A DNA stretch of 64,000 nt from Labrenzia sp. CE80 (GCF_009650605.1 NZ_WAJT01000003.1:124001-188000), one strand, 5' to 3'. Numbered from the stretch's first letter, positions 32,169-41,893 are shown. Notes: generated by a model not told the origin, from the sequence alone. Program-made: numbers and translations.

Positions 32169-34844
32169 TTAGCTCGTCACAAGGTTCCTGAGCACATAGT
32201 GCAGGATGCCGCCAGCCTTGATGTATTCCAGCTCGTCCAGCGTATCGACGCGGCAGAGGCACTCGATGGTTTTGGTGGTGCCGTCCTCATAGGTGACCTC
32301 GACGTCCATCATCTGGCGCGGCTGGATGTCGGCAATGCCCTTGATGGTGACACGTTCCTTGCCGGTGATGCCATGGGACTGCCAGCTTTCACCTTCCTTG
32401 AAGGTCAGCGGGACGACGCCCATGCCGACAAGGTTGGAACGGTGGATCCGCTCGAACGACTGGGCAATGACAGCACGTACGCCGAGCAGCTTGGTACCCT
32501 TCGCGGCCCAGTCACGCGACGAGCCTGTGCCATATTCCTTGCCGGCGAAGACGACCAGAGGCGTGCCGGCTTCCTGGTATTCCATACAGGCGTCATAGAT
32601 CCACTTTTTCTCGCCGTCCTTCATGGTGACGCCGCCCTCGACGCCGGGCACCATCTGGTTCTTGATGCGAATGTTGGCAAAGGTGCCGCGCATCATGACC
32701 TGGTGATTGCCGCGACGGGCGCCGTAGGAGTTGAAGTCCTTCACCGGAACCTGATGCTCGGCAAGGTAGGTGCCAGCCGGGCTGTCGGCCTTGATGTTAC
32801 CGGCCGGAGAAATGTGGTCGGTGGTGATCGAATCCAGGAACAAGCCCATGACCGCAGCGCCCTCGATATCCTCGAGCGGCTTGGGCTCCATGGTCATGCC
32901 TTCGAAATACGGCGGGTTCTGAACATAGGTCGAGGACACCGGCCAACCATAGGTCATGCCGCCTTCCACCTTGATCGACTGCCAGTGTTCGTCACCCTTG
33001 AAGACATCGCCGTAGCGCTGACGGAACATCTCTTCGGTGATCGAGCTGCGGATCAGATCGGTGATCTCAGCCGTCGACGGCCAGATGTCCTTGAGATACA
33101 CCGGGTTGCCGTCCTGATCGGTGCCGATCGGATCCTTGACGATGTCGACATTGAGGTTGCCGGCGATGGCGTAAGCGACAACCAGCGGCGGTGAGGCCAG
33201 ATAGTTGGCGCGCACGTCCGGATTGACCCGGCCCTCGAAGTTGCGGTTGCCGGAAAGCACCGAACAGGCGATCAGATCGTTGTCGTTGATCGCCTTGGAA
33301 ATCGCCGGCTCAAGCGGTCCGGAGTTGCCGATACAAGTGGTGCAGCCATAGCCCGCCAGTGTGAAGCCCAGTGCATCCAGATCATCCTGAACGCCGGCCT
33401 TTTCCAGATAGTCGGTCACGACCTGGGAGCCGGGCGCCAACGAGGTCTTGACCAACGGCTTCACGGTCAGCCCTTTGGCCAGGGCATTTCGGGCCAGAAG
33501 CCCAGCGCCGATCAGAACCGAAGGGTTGGACGTGTTGGTGCAGGACGTGATCGCCGCGATGACGACGTCACCATTGCCGAGATCATGGTCCTTGCCTTCG
33601 ACCGCAACCCGCTTTGAAAGCTCAGCCGCTTTCTTGAATTCGGTTTCCATGGTCTTGGCGAAGCCGGTTGCGGCATCGGAAAGGTTGATGCGGTCCTGCG
33701 GACGCTTGGGGCCGGATATGGCCGGCACAACCGTGGAGATGTCGAGTTCCAGCGTGTCGGTGAAGACAGGCTCCTCGCCACCGGTGCGGAACATGCCCTG
33801 GGCCTTGGCGTAGGCTTCCACCAGCGCAACGCGGTCGTCTTCACGGCCCGTCGCCTTCAGGTAGCCGATGGTGTCACTGTCGACCGGGAAGAAACCGCAA
33901 GTCGCGCCATATTCCGGCGCCATGTTGGCGATGGTGGCCTCATCCTCAAGCGACAGGTGATCAAGACCTTCGCCGTAGAATTCCACGAATTTGCCGACGA
34001 CGCCCTTCTGGCGCAGCATTTCGACAACGCGCAGCACGAGGTCCGTGGCAGTAATGCCGTCGTTCAGCTTGCCGGTCAGCTTGAAACCGATCACTTCCGG
34101 AATCAGCATGGAGATCGGCTGACCAAGCATGGCAGCTTCCGCCTCGATCCCGCCGACACCCCAGCCCAGAACTGCCAGAGCGTTAACCATGGTCGTGTGG
34201 GAATCCGTCCCTACCAGCGTATCGGGATAGGCAACGGTCTCACCGTTTTCTTCCTTGGTCCAGACGGTCTGCGCCAGGTATTCCAGGTTCACCTGGTGAC
34301 AGATGCCCGTTCCCGGAGGAACGGCGCGGAAGTTATCAAATGCGGACTGACCCCAGCGCAGGAACTCGTAGCGCTCGCCGTTGCGCTCATATTCCATCTC
34401 GACGTTGCGCTTGAACGCATCGTGCGTGCCGAAATAGTCGACCATGACCGAGTGGTCGATGACCAGATCGACAGGCACCAACGGGTTGACCTTCTTGGGA
34501 TCGCCCCCAAGCTTCACGGCTGCATCACGCATGGCGGCAAGATCGACCACTGCGGGAACACCGGTGAAGTCCTGCATCAGCACGCGAGCGGGCCGGTAAG
34601 CGATCTCGTGGTTCGACTTGCGCTCGACCAGCCACTGGGCAACAGCGCGAATGTCCTCAGCCGTAACGGTTCGGCCGTCTTCGAAACGCAGCAGGTTTTC
34701 CAGAACGACCTTCATGGACGACGGCAGTTTGGACACGCCTTCCAGACCGTTCTTCTCTGCGTCGGGAATGGAGAAATAGGTGTAGCTCTTGCCACCGACG
34801 GTCAGTGTCTTCTTCGACTTAAAAGTATCAAGGGACTGGGTCAC
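32169..34844 (-). CDS. acnA: Aconitate hydratase A
   Basis: The 891-residue product is a full-length AcnA/IRP-type aconitase, the usual TCA-cycle enzyme of alphaproteobacteria. It has the cluster ligands in CTNTSNP near residue 436 and GCTTCIG near 502, DSHTTMVNALAVLGWGVGG near 218, and the swivel-domain sequence YGTGSSRDWAAKG near 770. The start is GTG at 34844, with GAGGAGA about 9 bases upstream. It isomerises citrate to isocitrate in the cytoplasm. It faces acnB head-to-head across 538 bp. Confidence 0.96.
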   Translation of the reverse strand: MTQSLDTFKSKKTLTVGGKSYTYFSIPDAEKNGLEGVSKLPSSMKVVLENLLRFEDGRTVTAEDIRAVAQWLVERKSNHEIAYRPARVLMQDFTGVPAVVDLAAMRDAAVKLGGDPKKVNPLVPVDLVIDHSVMVDYFGTHDAFKRNVEMEYERNGERYEFLRWGQSAFDNFRAVPPGTGICHQVNLEYLAQTVWTKEENGETVAYPDTLVGTDSHTTMVNALAVLGWGVGGIEAEAAMLGQPISMLIPEVIGFKLTGKLNDGITATDLVLRVVEMLRQKGVVGKFVEFYGEGLDHLSLEDEATIANMAPEYGATCGFFPVDSDTIGYLKATGREDDRVALVEAYAKAQGMFRTGGEEPVFTDTLELDISTVVPAISGPKRPQDRINLSDAATGFAKTMETEFKKAAELSKRVAVEGKDHDLGNGDVVIAAITSCTNTSNPSVLIGAGLLARNALAKGLTVKPLVKTSLAPGSQVVTDYLEKAGVQDDLDALGFTLAGYGCTTCIGNSGPLEPAISKAINDNDLIACSVLSGNRNFEGRVNPDVRANYLASPPLVVAYAIAGNLNVDIVKDPIGTDQDGNPVYLKDIWPSTAEITDLIRSSITEEMFRQRYGDVFKGDEHWQSIKVEGGMTYGWPVSSTYVQNPPYFEGMTMEPKPLEDIEGAAVMGLFLDSITTDHISPAGNIKADSPAGTYLAEHQVPVKDFNSYGARRGNHQVMMRGTFANIRIKNQMVPGVEGGVTMKDGEKKWIYDACMEYQEAGTPLVVFAGKEYGTGSSRDWAAKGTKLLGVRAVIAQSFERIHRSNLVGMGVVPLTFKEGESWQSHGITGKERVTIKGIADIQPRQMMDVEVTYEDGTTKTIECLCRVDTLDELEYIKAGGILHYVLRNLVTS

Positions 34845-34913
34845 GGCACGCGTTCTCCTCAAAGGTCCGTGGCGACCGGGTCGCATCCTGCCAGCCGCCC
34901 GTGTAGAAACTCG

Positions 34914-34937
34914 CGGATTTCCGGGAGGGGAAATCCG
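34914..34937. promoter_or_regulatory. Inverted repeat in the acnA upstream region
   Basis: CGGATTTCC and GGAAATCCG form a perfect 9-bp inverted repeat with a GGGAGG spacer, 70-93 bases before the acnA start. It may be a hairpin in the 5' leader or a protein site; no regulator can be named. Confidence 0.4.
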
Positions 34938-35270
34938 TACTGCCCATATGGGCCTTGCTCAACGGACGCCAACAGAGCCTCTCCCCCATTTTTGTCCCTG
35001 CAAACCTTGCGCCGACCCTATACCCAATTTTGGCGCTGATCACCAGACATGACGCAGCGGCCTATTCGAAATGACGCATCGCTATCGCCAGTCGGAAAAA
35101 GCCGCCAAGGCATTTAGGCATCCGAAGGAATTGCCTTTGCTTCCTTATCCAACTTTCGTGCAAGGACTTGGCTCTAAGCGCAGCTCGTAAGAAAAAATCA
35201 ACGGCTGCCCAAAACGCAGCGAAGGCTCAGCCACGGCGGAAACCCGGGCCTGCGCAGCCTGAAAGATATT

Positions 35271-35286
35271 GCATACCATTGTATAC
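35271..35286. promoter_or_regulatory. GTATAC-type inverted repeat upstream of acnB
   Basis: GCATAC-CATT-GTATAC is a near-palindrome 97 bp before acnB, and a further GTATGC half-site is at 35344-35349. GntR-family regulators of organic-acid metabolism in alphaproteobacteria often bind GTATAC-like sites, so this is a candidate operator only. Confidence 0.35.
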
Positions 35287-35382
35287 TGAATTATGTAGTG
35301 GCCAGCAAGCTTGCCCCGGCTAGCCTTTATTTACTGCGATCCGGTATGCAAGCAACATCGATCACTAGGACGCCGGACCATC

Positions 35383-38175
35383 ATGAGCTTGTACGCAGAC
35401 TATCTCAAAGAAATCGACACTCGAAAAACCCAGGGATTGAGCCCCAAACCCATCGATGATGGCGCTCTCCTTGCCGAAATCGTCGAGCAGATCAAGGATC
35501 TGAAGAACGAACACCGGGAAGATTCCCTGAAGTTCTTCATTTACAACACTTTGCCAGGCACAACGAGCGCGGCTGGCGTCAAGGCAAAGTTCCTGAAAGA
35601 GATCATCCTCGGCGAGATCACCGTGGCAGAAATCACGCCTGCTTTCGCCTTCGAGCTTCTGTCCCACATGAAAGGTGGCCCTTCTGTAGAAGTGCTGATC
35701 GATGTGGCACTTGGCAGTGACGAAGCGAATGCGAAGAGTGCGGCCGAAGTTCTGAAGACCCAGGTTTTTTTGTACGATGCGGACACTGACCGTCTCAAGA
35801 TAGCCTACGAAGACGGTAATGCGATCGCCAAGGATATCCTTGAGAGCTATGCAAACGCCGAGTTCTTCACCAAGCTTCCTGAGATGGACGAAGAGATTCA
35901 GGTCGTCACCTACATCGCAGCTGAGGGCGATATCTCCACCGACCTTCTGTCCCCGGGCAATCAGGCACACTCACGCGCCGACCGCGAACTGCACGGCAAA
36001 TGCCTGATTTCGGAAAAGGCACAGGAAGAAATCCAGGCGCTGAAACTGCAGCATCCGAAAAAGCGGGTGATGCTGATCGCCGAAAAAGGCACTATGGGTG
36101 TTGGGTCCTCGCGCATGTCGGGCGTCAACAACGTGGCGCTTTGGACCGGCAAGCAGGCCAGCCCCTATGTGCCTTTCGTCAACTATGCACCGATTGTCGC
36201 TGGCACCAACGGAATCTCCCCGATCTTCCTGACAACCGTTGGCGTGACCGGCGGCATTGGTGTCGATCTGAAGAACTGGGTCAAGAAGCTCGACGACGAA
36301 GGCAAGCCGATCCTCAACAACGACGGCAACCCTGTTCTGGAGCAGAAATACTCGGTTGAAACGGGCACCGTCCTGACGATCAACACCAAAAAGCAGAAGC
36401 TTTACAACGAAGCCGGCGACGAAGAGCTGGTCGACATGTCGTCCTCCTTCACTCCGCAGAAGCAGGAGTTCATGAAGGCAGGCGGATCCTACGCGATTGT
36501 CTTCGGAAAGAAGCTGCAGACCCTGGCGGCCGAGACCCTCGGCGTCGAGGCACCGCTCGTCTTCGCACCGTCCAAGGAAATCTCCCACGAAGGCCAAGGC
36601 CTGACAGCGGTTGAAAAGATCTTCAACAAGAACGCCGTTGGTGTGACCCCGGGCAAGACCCTTCACGCAGGCTCGGATGTTCGCGTGAAGGTCAACATTG
36701 TAGGATCCCAGGACACGACCGGTCTGATGACCATGCAGGAACTGGAGGCCATGGCGGCCACCGTTGTGTCCCCGATTGTCGATGGCGCCTATCAGTCAGG
36801 CTGTCACACGGCCTCTGTTTGGGACCTCAAAGCCCAGGCCAACACGCCGCGCCTGATGAAGTTCATGAACGACTTTGGCCTGGTCACCGGCCGCGACCCC
36901 AAGGGCGCCTATCACGCCATGACCGACGTGATCCACAAGGTGCTGAACGACCTCACCGTCAGCGACTGGGACATCATCATCGGCGGCGACAGCCACACGC
37001 GCATGTCCAAGGGCGTGGCCTTCGGTGCGGACTCCGGTACCGTGGCCCTGGCCCTTGCCACCGGCGAAGCGTCCATGCCGATCCCGGAATCGGTGAAGGT
37101 CACCTTCAAGGGCAAGATGGCCGATCACATGGACTTCCGCGATGTGGTACACGCCACCCAGGCGCAGATGCTTGAACAGCATGGCGACAACGTGTTCCAG
37201 GGCCGTGTGATCGAAGTTCACATCGGCACACTGCTTGCAGACCAGGCCTTCACCTTCACCGACTGGACCGCGGAAATGAAGGCGAAAGCCTCCGTCTGTA
37301 TCTCCAACGATGAAACCCTGATCGGATCTCTTGAGCTGGCAAAATCGCGCATCCAGATCATGATCGACAAGGGCATGGAGCATGACAACGGCATGCTCGC
37401 CGGGCTGATCGCCAAGGCAGACCAGCGCATTGCCGAAATCAGGTCCGGCGAAAAGCCCGCTCTGACCCCCGATGACAACGCGAAGTATTTCGCCGAAGTC
37501 GTGGTGGATCTGGACAAGATCGTCGAGCCAATGATCGCCGATCCGGACGTCAACAACATCGATGTGTCCAAGCGCTACACCCACGACACCATTCGTCCGA
37601 TCTCCTTCTACGATGCGGAGAAAAAGGTTGACCTCGGCTTCGTCGGCTCCTGCATGGTGCACAAGGGCGACATCAAGATCGTTGCCCAGATGTTGAAGAA
37701 CCTCGAAAAGACTCGCGGCAAGGTGGAGTTCAACGCGCCGCTCGTTGTTGCAGCCCCGACCTACAACATCATCGACGAGTTGAAGGAAGAAGGCGACTGG
37801 GAGACGCTGGAGAAATACTCCGGCTTCGAATTCGACGACGAGGCGCCCAAAACCGCCGCACGTACCGAGTATGAGAACATTCTCTATCTCGAGCGCCCCG
37901 GCTGTAACCTTTGCATGGGCAACCAGGAAAAGGCCGCCAAGGGGGATACCGTGCTCGCCACCTCCACACGCCTGTTCCAGGGACGTGTCGTGGCGGACAG
38001 TGAGACCAAGAAGGGAGAATCACTTCTGGCCTCGACACCGGTGGTCGTGCTGTCTGCGATCCTCGGCCGTACACCCACTGTGGAAGAGTACAAGGAAGCC
38101 GTCGAAGGCATCGACTTGACCAAGTTCGCTCCGCCACTCCAGGCCCCGGCGACTTCGCGCTCAATGCACTTCTAA
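35383..38175 (+). CDS. acnB: Aconitate hydratase B (bifunctional aconitase/2-methylisocitrate dehydratase type)
   Basis: The 930-residue product is an AcnB-type aconitase with the N-terminal HEAT-like domain, then the swivel domain (VGSSRMSG near residue 245), and the catalytic domains. Key sites are VGSQDTTGLMT near 445, GGDSHTRMSKG near 535 and the cluster Cys in PGCNLCMGNQ near 845. It is longer than the roughly 865 residues of E. coli AcnB, and its N-terminal region (FFIYNTLPGTTSAAGVKAKF) resembles, from memory, Bacteroidetes AcnB. The ATG at 35383 matches the family start. Most alphaproteobacteria rely on AcnA alone. Confidence 0.93.
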   Translation: MSLYADYLKEIDTRKTQGLSPKPIDDGALLAEIVEQIKDLKNEHREDSLKFFIYNTLPGTTSAAGVKAKFLKEIILGEITVAEITPAFAFELLSHMKGGPSVEVLIDVALGSDEANAKSAAEVLKTQVFLYDADTDRLKIAYEDGNAIAKDILESYANAEFFTKLPEMDEEIQVVTYIAAEGDISTDLLSPGNQAHSRADRELHGKCLISEKAQEEIQALKLQHPKKRVMLIAEKGTMGVGSSRMSGVNNVALWTGKQASPYVPFVNYAPIVAGTNGISPIFLTTVGVTGGIGVDLKNWVKKLDDEGKPILNNDGNPVLEQKYSVETGTVLTINTKKQKLYNEAGDEELVDMSSSFTPQKQEFMKAGGSYAIVFGKKLQTLAAETLGVEAPLVFAPSKEISHEGQGLTAVEKIFNKNAVGVTPGKTLHAGSDVRVKVNIVGSQDTTGLMTMQELEAMAATVVSPIVDGAYQSGCHTASVWDLKAQANTPRLMKFMNDFGLVTGRDPKGAYHAMTDVIHKVLNDLTVSDWDIIIGGDSHTRMSKGVAFGADSGTVALALATGEASMPIPESVKVTFKGKMADHMDFRDVVHATQAQMLEQHGDNVFQGRVIEVHIGTLLADQAFTFTDWTAEMKAKASVCISNDETLIGSLELAKSRIQIMIDKGMEHDNGMLAGLIAKADQRIAEIRSGEKPALTPDDNAKYFAEVVVDLDKIVEPMIADPDVNNIDVSKRYTHDTIRPISFYDAEKKVDLGFVGSCMVHKGDIKIVAQMLKNLEKTRGKVEFNAPLVVAAPTYNIIDELKEEGDWETLEKYSGFEFDDEAPKTAARTEYENILYLERPGCNLCMGNQEKAAKGDTVLATSTRLFQGRVVADSETKKGESLLASTPVVVLSAILGRTPTVEEYKEAVEGIDLTKFAPPLQAPATSRSMHF

Positions 38176-38616
38176 GGGCTGGTCAGAAAATCCCGTCAAT
38201 GCGGCAGCGAGACCGAGTGCTGAAGTGCACTTTCGATGATGATCAAAAAGGGCGGCACAGTTTAACTGTGCCGCCCTTAATATTTTTCGGACCGCAAAAT
38301 CTTGCCAAACCTCGCCCAAACACTTCAAAAACTGCGACGCCGAGAAGCATCTAGAAAATCTCTGGAAAAAGGCCGTCAAGCCACTTAGCGAGGCTCGCAA
38401 AACTCCTTCAATGATAGCATTCATACATTTTTACAATTCAGGATTGATCTCACCTCAAATATCCAAAAAATCATAACTTTCAACTAGTTGTCTACTCAGA
38501 CGGCTTCACAAGATAAATTATTTTTTAACCCAAATTAAATTACAAAAAGACTGCTGAACAACTCCTCCCAGTTCAGTTGCCGTCTTTTCTCTCCTTTGTC
38601 GGAGCCAAGTGAAGCC
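38176..38616. other. AT-rich intergenic region upstream of chemoreceptor gene
   Basis: These 441 bases hold the acnB terminator at the left end. From about 38400 to 38590 the sequence is markedly AT-rich compared with the rest of the window and contains several poly-A and poly-T runs. I see no gene or RNA in it; it probably carries the chemoreceptor promoter. Confidence 0.6.
38245..38286 (+). terminator. Terminator after acnB
   Basis: AAGGGCGGCACAGTT and AACTGTGCCGCCCTT form a perfect 15-bp inverted repeat around a single T. T-rich sequence follows and A residues precede it, so it may act on both strands. Confidence 0.85.
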
Positions 38617-40293
38617 ATGAAAAATATCGCCATCGTCCACAAAATCATGATTGTGGTTTCTCTCCTTAGCTTGGCGTCTGTAGGCCTTGCCTGGGCCAGC
38701 TACTCAAAGCTGAATGAAACTTCGGACTCCTTCACGAAAGTGAGCCAGGTTGAAGAAAATGCCCGAGAAGCGATGTTCATGCGCATCATCGTGATCGCTG
38801 CCAACCGCGAAACGTTGGAGTTAGCTCGAGCCCCTGAAGAAGTAGAGAAGTACAAGGAAATCGCTACGAAACGTTCCAACCAAATGTTTGGAAGTCTCGA
38901 CAAACTGCTAAAATCGGCTAACGAGATAGAAACGAAGCAACTTGAAGATGTGCGCGTGGCTTTGACCGCATTCTTTCAATCCGTAGACACGTTCCTGCAG
39001 ACCGTTGAGGCTGAGCCTTCCAATACACAAGCTATTACCGACGCTCTCGCAATTACAAGAAAAGCATCATCGGGCGTTTCATCATCGGTTCAAGTATACA
39101 ACAAGCATGTCGAGCAAGAGATGGCGCTATCGCGCGAGGCAGCGAGCACAACAGCTCGTAATGCCGGCAACACCATGCTTTTGGTCTCCGGCATCGTTGT
39201 CGTCGTAGGCTTTGGCATCAGCTTTTGGATCGCAAATTTCTCCATCGCAAAACCGATCTCGAACATCGTCACCACACTTCGTGGACTCGCGGAAGGGCAA
39301 CGTGATGTGAATGTCATTGGTGCAAACCGTGGCGACGAAGTCGGCGCACTCGCCAAGGCAGCCCTCTATTTCCAGGAGCAGGCCATTGAAAGCGAACGCA
39401 TAAACCAAGAGAACGAAGCCCAGAAAGCTCAGGCGGAAGAGAACCGCAAGGAGCTGCTGCTAAAGATGGCGACCGATTTCGAAGACGCGGTCGGAGGCAT
39501 TGTGCAGTCTGTTTCTGCCGCTGCTAGCCAGCTTGAATCCAACGCACAGCAAATGTACGACAATGCGATCTCGACAACAGATCAGTCGACAGCTGTTGCA
39601 GCAGCATCCGAGGAAGCATCAACGAACGTAGGTACTGTAGCAACTGCAACAGAAGAATTGACGGCATCAGTGCAGGAAATATCCTCCCAGGTCTCGCGTT
39701 CGAAGCAAATGTCCGAAAAGGCGGTGGCAGATGCCGATGAGGCCGCCAGCAAAGTCCATGGACTTTCAAGCGCGGCGCAAAAGATTGGGGACATCGTTGA
39801 GCTGATCAATGGCATCGCTGCCCAGACCAACCTGCTGGCCCTGAATGCAACGATTGAAGCGGCACGGGCCGGCGAGGCGGGTAAAGGCTTCGCAGTCGTA
39901 GCGTCGGAAGTAAAAGAACTTGCGACCCAAACAGCAAGCGCAACGACGGAAATTGCGAACCAAATTGGCGAAATCCAGTCATCGACCAGTGAATCCGCAA
40001 CAGCTATTAACGGCGTTGCCGAGACGATTTCTGGCATGAGCGACATCACCGTCGCCGTCTCGTCATCTGTCGAGCAACAGGCAGCTGCCACAACTGAAAT
40101 CGCATCCAACATTCAGCAAGCTGCAACAGGCACAGGCGAGGTCTCTCACGCGATCACCAATGTGACCACATCAGCGCAGAGCTCGAGTGAAGCAGCGAAC
40201 CAGGTCTTGGACGCCTCCGCCAGCTTGTCCCAGCAGTCCGATTACCTTCAGGAGGAACTCCGGAAGTTCCTTTCAACTGTCAGGGCCGCCTAA
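38617..40293 (+). CDS. Methyl-accepting chemotaxis protein
   Basis: The 558-residue product has a membrane helix at residues 11-31, a periplasmic helical sensor region of about 155 residues, and a second helix at about 190-215. A HAMP domain follows (SIAKPISNIVTTLRGLAEG, then DEVGALAKA). The signalling hairpin tip reads IAAQTNLLALNATIEAARAG and AVVASEVKELA. The long coiled-coil cytoplasmic half is rich in Ala, Ser, Thr and Glu and has methylation-type EE/QQ pairs. It would couple an unknown ligand to CheA. The start with MKNIAIVHK is chosen over a TTG at 38596. No che genes are nearby. Confidence 0.93.
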   Translation: MKNIAIVHKIMIVVSLLSLASVGLAWASYSKLNETSDSFTKVSQVEENAREAMFMRIIVIAANRETLELARAPEEVEKYKEIATKRSNQMFGSLDKLLKSANEIETKQLEDVRVALTAFFQSVDTFLQTVEAEPSNTQAITDALAITRKASSGVSSSVQVYNKHVEQEMALSREAASTTARNAGNTMLLVSGIVVVVGFGISFWIANFSIAKPISNIVTTLRGLAEGQRDVNVIGANRGDEVGALAKAALYFQEQAIESERINQENEAQKAQAEENRKELLLKMATDFEDAVGGIVQSVSAAASQLESNAQQMYDNAISTTDQSTAVAAASEEASTNVGTVATATEELTASVQEISSQVSRSKQMSEKAVADADEAASKVHGLSSAAQKIGDIVELINGIAAQTNLLALNATIEAARAGEAGKGFAVVASEVKELATQTASATTEIANQIGEIQSSTSESATAINGVAETISGMSDITVAVSSSVEQQAAATTEIASNIQQAATGTGEVSHAITNVTTSAQSSSEAANQVLDASASLSQQSDYLQEELRKFLSTVRAA

Positions 40294-40341
40294 TACAAAA
40301 AAGTGGCTTGTCCACGACCGCCAAGAAGGTCGAAAACACCA

Positions 40342-40370
40342 AAAAGGCCGGCTCTTGAAGCCGGCCTTTT
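40342..40370 (+). terminator. Terminator after chemoreceptor gene
   Basis: AAAAGGCCGGCT pairs with AGCCGGCCTTTT over a 5-base loop, with T residues in the right arm. It lies 48 bp after the stop. Confidence 0.85.
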
Positions 40371-40488
40371 ACGTGGAAACACGTCAAAAACAACAACGCG
40401 CAGCCTTGCCTGCGGCTGATCACATACTTGCTATTGGGGCTCTCTCCGCTCTAACAAGGCACGAGCCCTTGTCGTCCGGAGACCCGTT

Positions 40489-41151
40489 CTGAAACTCATC
40501 GCTGACAATCTGGCCGTGGATCGCGGCGACCGGCGGGTGTTTGCCGGACTTTCCTTTTCGCTGGAAAGCGGCAACGCGCTTGTCGTCACTGGCCCGAACG
40601 GCGTCGGCAAGTCTTCGCTGCTCAGAACGTTGGCCGGCCTCGTTTCACTGTCGGAAGGCAGTCTGAACCTTCAAGGCGGGCGGAGCGAACGCAGCGTTGC
40701 CGAACATGCGCATTATTTCGGGCACCAAAGCGCGGTTAAGCCGGCGTTGAGCGTCAAGGAAAACCTTGCCTTCTGGCGCGATTTCACCGCCCCCGCTTAT
40801 GCCTCCAATTTTGATCCGAAAGAATACGGCGCGCAGGACATTCTCGAGGACTTGGGCATCGGCCACACCAGTGAATTGCCAGCGGCCTATCTCTCTGCCG
40901 GCCAAACCCGGCGCCTCGCTGTCGCACGCCTTTTTGCATCACCGCGCCCGATCTGGCTGCTGGATGAGCCCACGTCGACACTCGACGCCAATTCCGAGGC
41001 CCAGCTCATCGACCTGATGAATGATCATCTGCGCCGTGGTGGCATGATCGTCACCGCAACGCATACGCCCCTTTCCTTGTCTCCTCTGCAGTGTCTTCGC
41101 CTGGAGGCCTTGTCCATCGAGGACCTGGCTCCCCTGGAGGAGATAGGATGA
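40489..41151 (+). CDS. ccmA: Haem exporter ATP-binding protein CcmA, probable CTG start
   Basis: The 220-residue product is a small ABC ATPase with Walker A GPNGVGKSS, the signature LSAGQTRRLAVARL and Walker B IWLLDEPTSTLD. It powers the CcmAB part of the system I cytochrome c maturation machinery. Family alignment needs LKLIADNLAVDRGDRRVF at the N-terminus, which is present, but no ATG, GTG or TTG precedes it in frame back to the stop at 40417. CTG at 40489 has GGAG 7 bases upstream. The only ordinary start, GTG at 40516, would drop the first beta strand. The stop overlaps ccmB as ATGA. Confidence 0.85.
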   Translation: MKLIADNLAVDRGDRRVFAGLSFSLESGNALVVTGPNGVGKSSLLRTLAGLVSLSEGSLNLQGGRSERSVAEHAHYFGHQSAVKPALSVKENLAFWRDFTAPAYASNFDPKEYGAQDILEDLGIGHTSELPAAYLSAGQTRRLAVARLFASPRPIWLLDEPTSTLDANSEAQLIDLMNDHLRRGGMIVTATHTPLSLSPLQCLRLEALSIEDLAPLEEIG

Positions 41152-41819
41152 GCAGTTGGGCGCTTTCACTCTTTCAGCGCGAGCTGCGCCTTGCAGTCCG
41201 TGTAGGCGGCGGCGCGCTTGTCGGCGTCCTGTTCTTTCTTGCCGTGGTCACCGTGATCCCTTTTGGCGTTGGTCCGGACCTCAATCTCCTGGCCCGCATC
41301 GGCCCTGCCATCTTGTGGATCGGCGCTCTGCTTGCCACGCTTCTCGGCCTCGACCGCCTGTTTCAGGCGGACCGGGACGACGGCTCACTCGATCTGATCC
41401 TCATGGCCGGCCGGCCACTGGAACTCGTGGTGCTCATCAAATGCCTGGCCCACTGGATGGCGACGGGCCTGCCATTGGTCGCAGCCGCTCCGGTTCTTGC
41501 AATATTCCTGAACCTCGACCCCACTGCCATCGGCGCCGTTACGCTGACACTGGCAGCCGGAACGCCTGCACTCACCCTGATCGGTGCAATCGGAGCGTCC
41601 CTTACGGTCACCCTGCGGCGCGGTGGGCTTTTACTGGCTGTCCTTGTGGTACCGCTCACAATCCCGGTCCTGATCTTCGGCGTCAGCGCTGCCGATGCTG
41701 CGGTCAATGATCCAGTGCCCTTCATGACCCCGTTCTTGATCCTCTGCGCCCTGTCGCTGATCTCGCTCGTGGTCGGTCCTTTCGCCTCGGCGGCAGCCCT
41801 GAGGTTTTCGTCAGACTAA
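41148..41819 (+). CDS. ccmB: Haem exporter permease CcmB
   Basis: The 223-residue product has six membrane helices and the CcmB pattern FQRELRLAVRVGG at its N-terminus, then DDGSLDLILMAGRPLELVV near residue 84. It pairs with CcmA in the inner membrane to release holo-CcmE from the CcmCD complex. Its ATG overlaps the ccmA stop. Confidence 0.95.
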   Translation: MSSWALSLFQRELRLAVRVGGGALVGVLFFLAVVTVIPFGVGPDLNLLARIGPAILWIGALLATLLGLDRLFQADRDDGSLDLILMAGRPLELVVLIKCLAHWMATGLPLVAAAPVLAIFLNLDPTAIGAVTLTLAAGTPALTLIGAIGASLTVTLRRGGLLLAVLVVPLTIPVLIFGVSAADAAVNDPVPFMTPFLILCALSLISLVVGPFASAAALRFSSD

Positions 41820-41893
41820 GGATGGGGCGCGCTGTGACACCTGCGACAGGCCTACCCATTGAAGCAGCAGGCTCTCTAGATTAGAACGTTTCC

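Larger units (their letters stand above)
34845..35382. other. Intergenic region between divergent acnA and acnB
   Basis: These 538 bases contain no recognisable gene. They hold a 9-bp inverted repeat near the acnA start (34914-34937) and GTATAC-type half-sites near acnB (35271-35349). Short frames that cross it have no homology that I recognise. It must contain both aconitase promoters. Confidence 0.6.

Noticed and set aside
33957..35039. 360-codon open frame opposite acnA
   Set aside because: It is the complement of a well-conserved aconitase and has no recognisable protein sequence; long antisense frames are common in GC-rich DNA.
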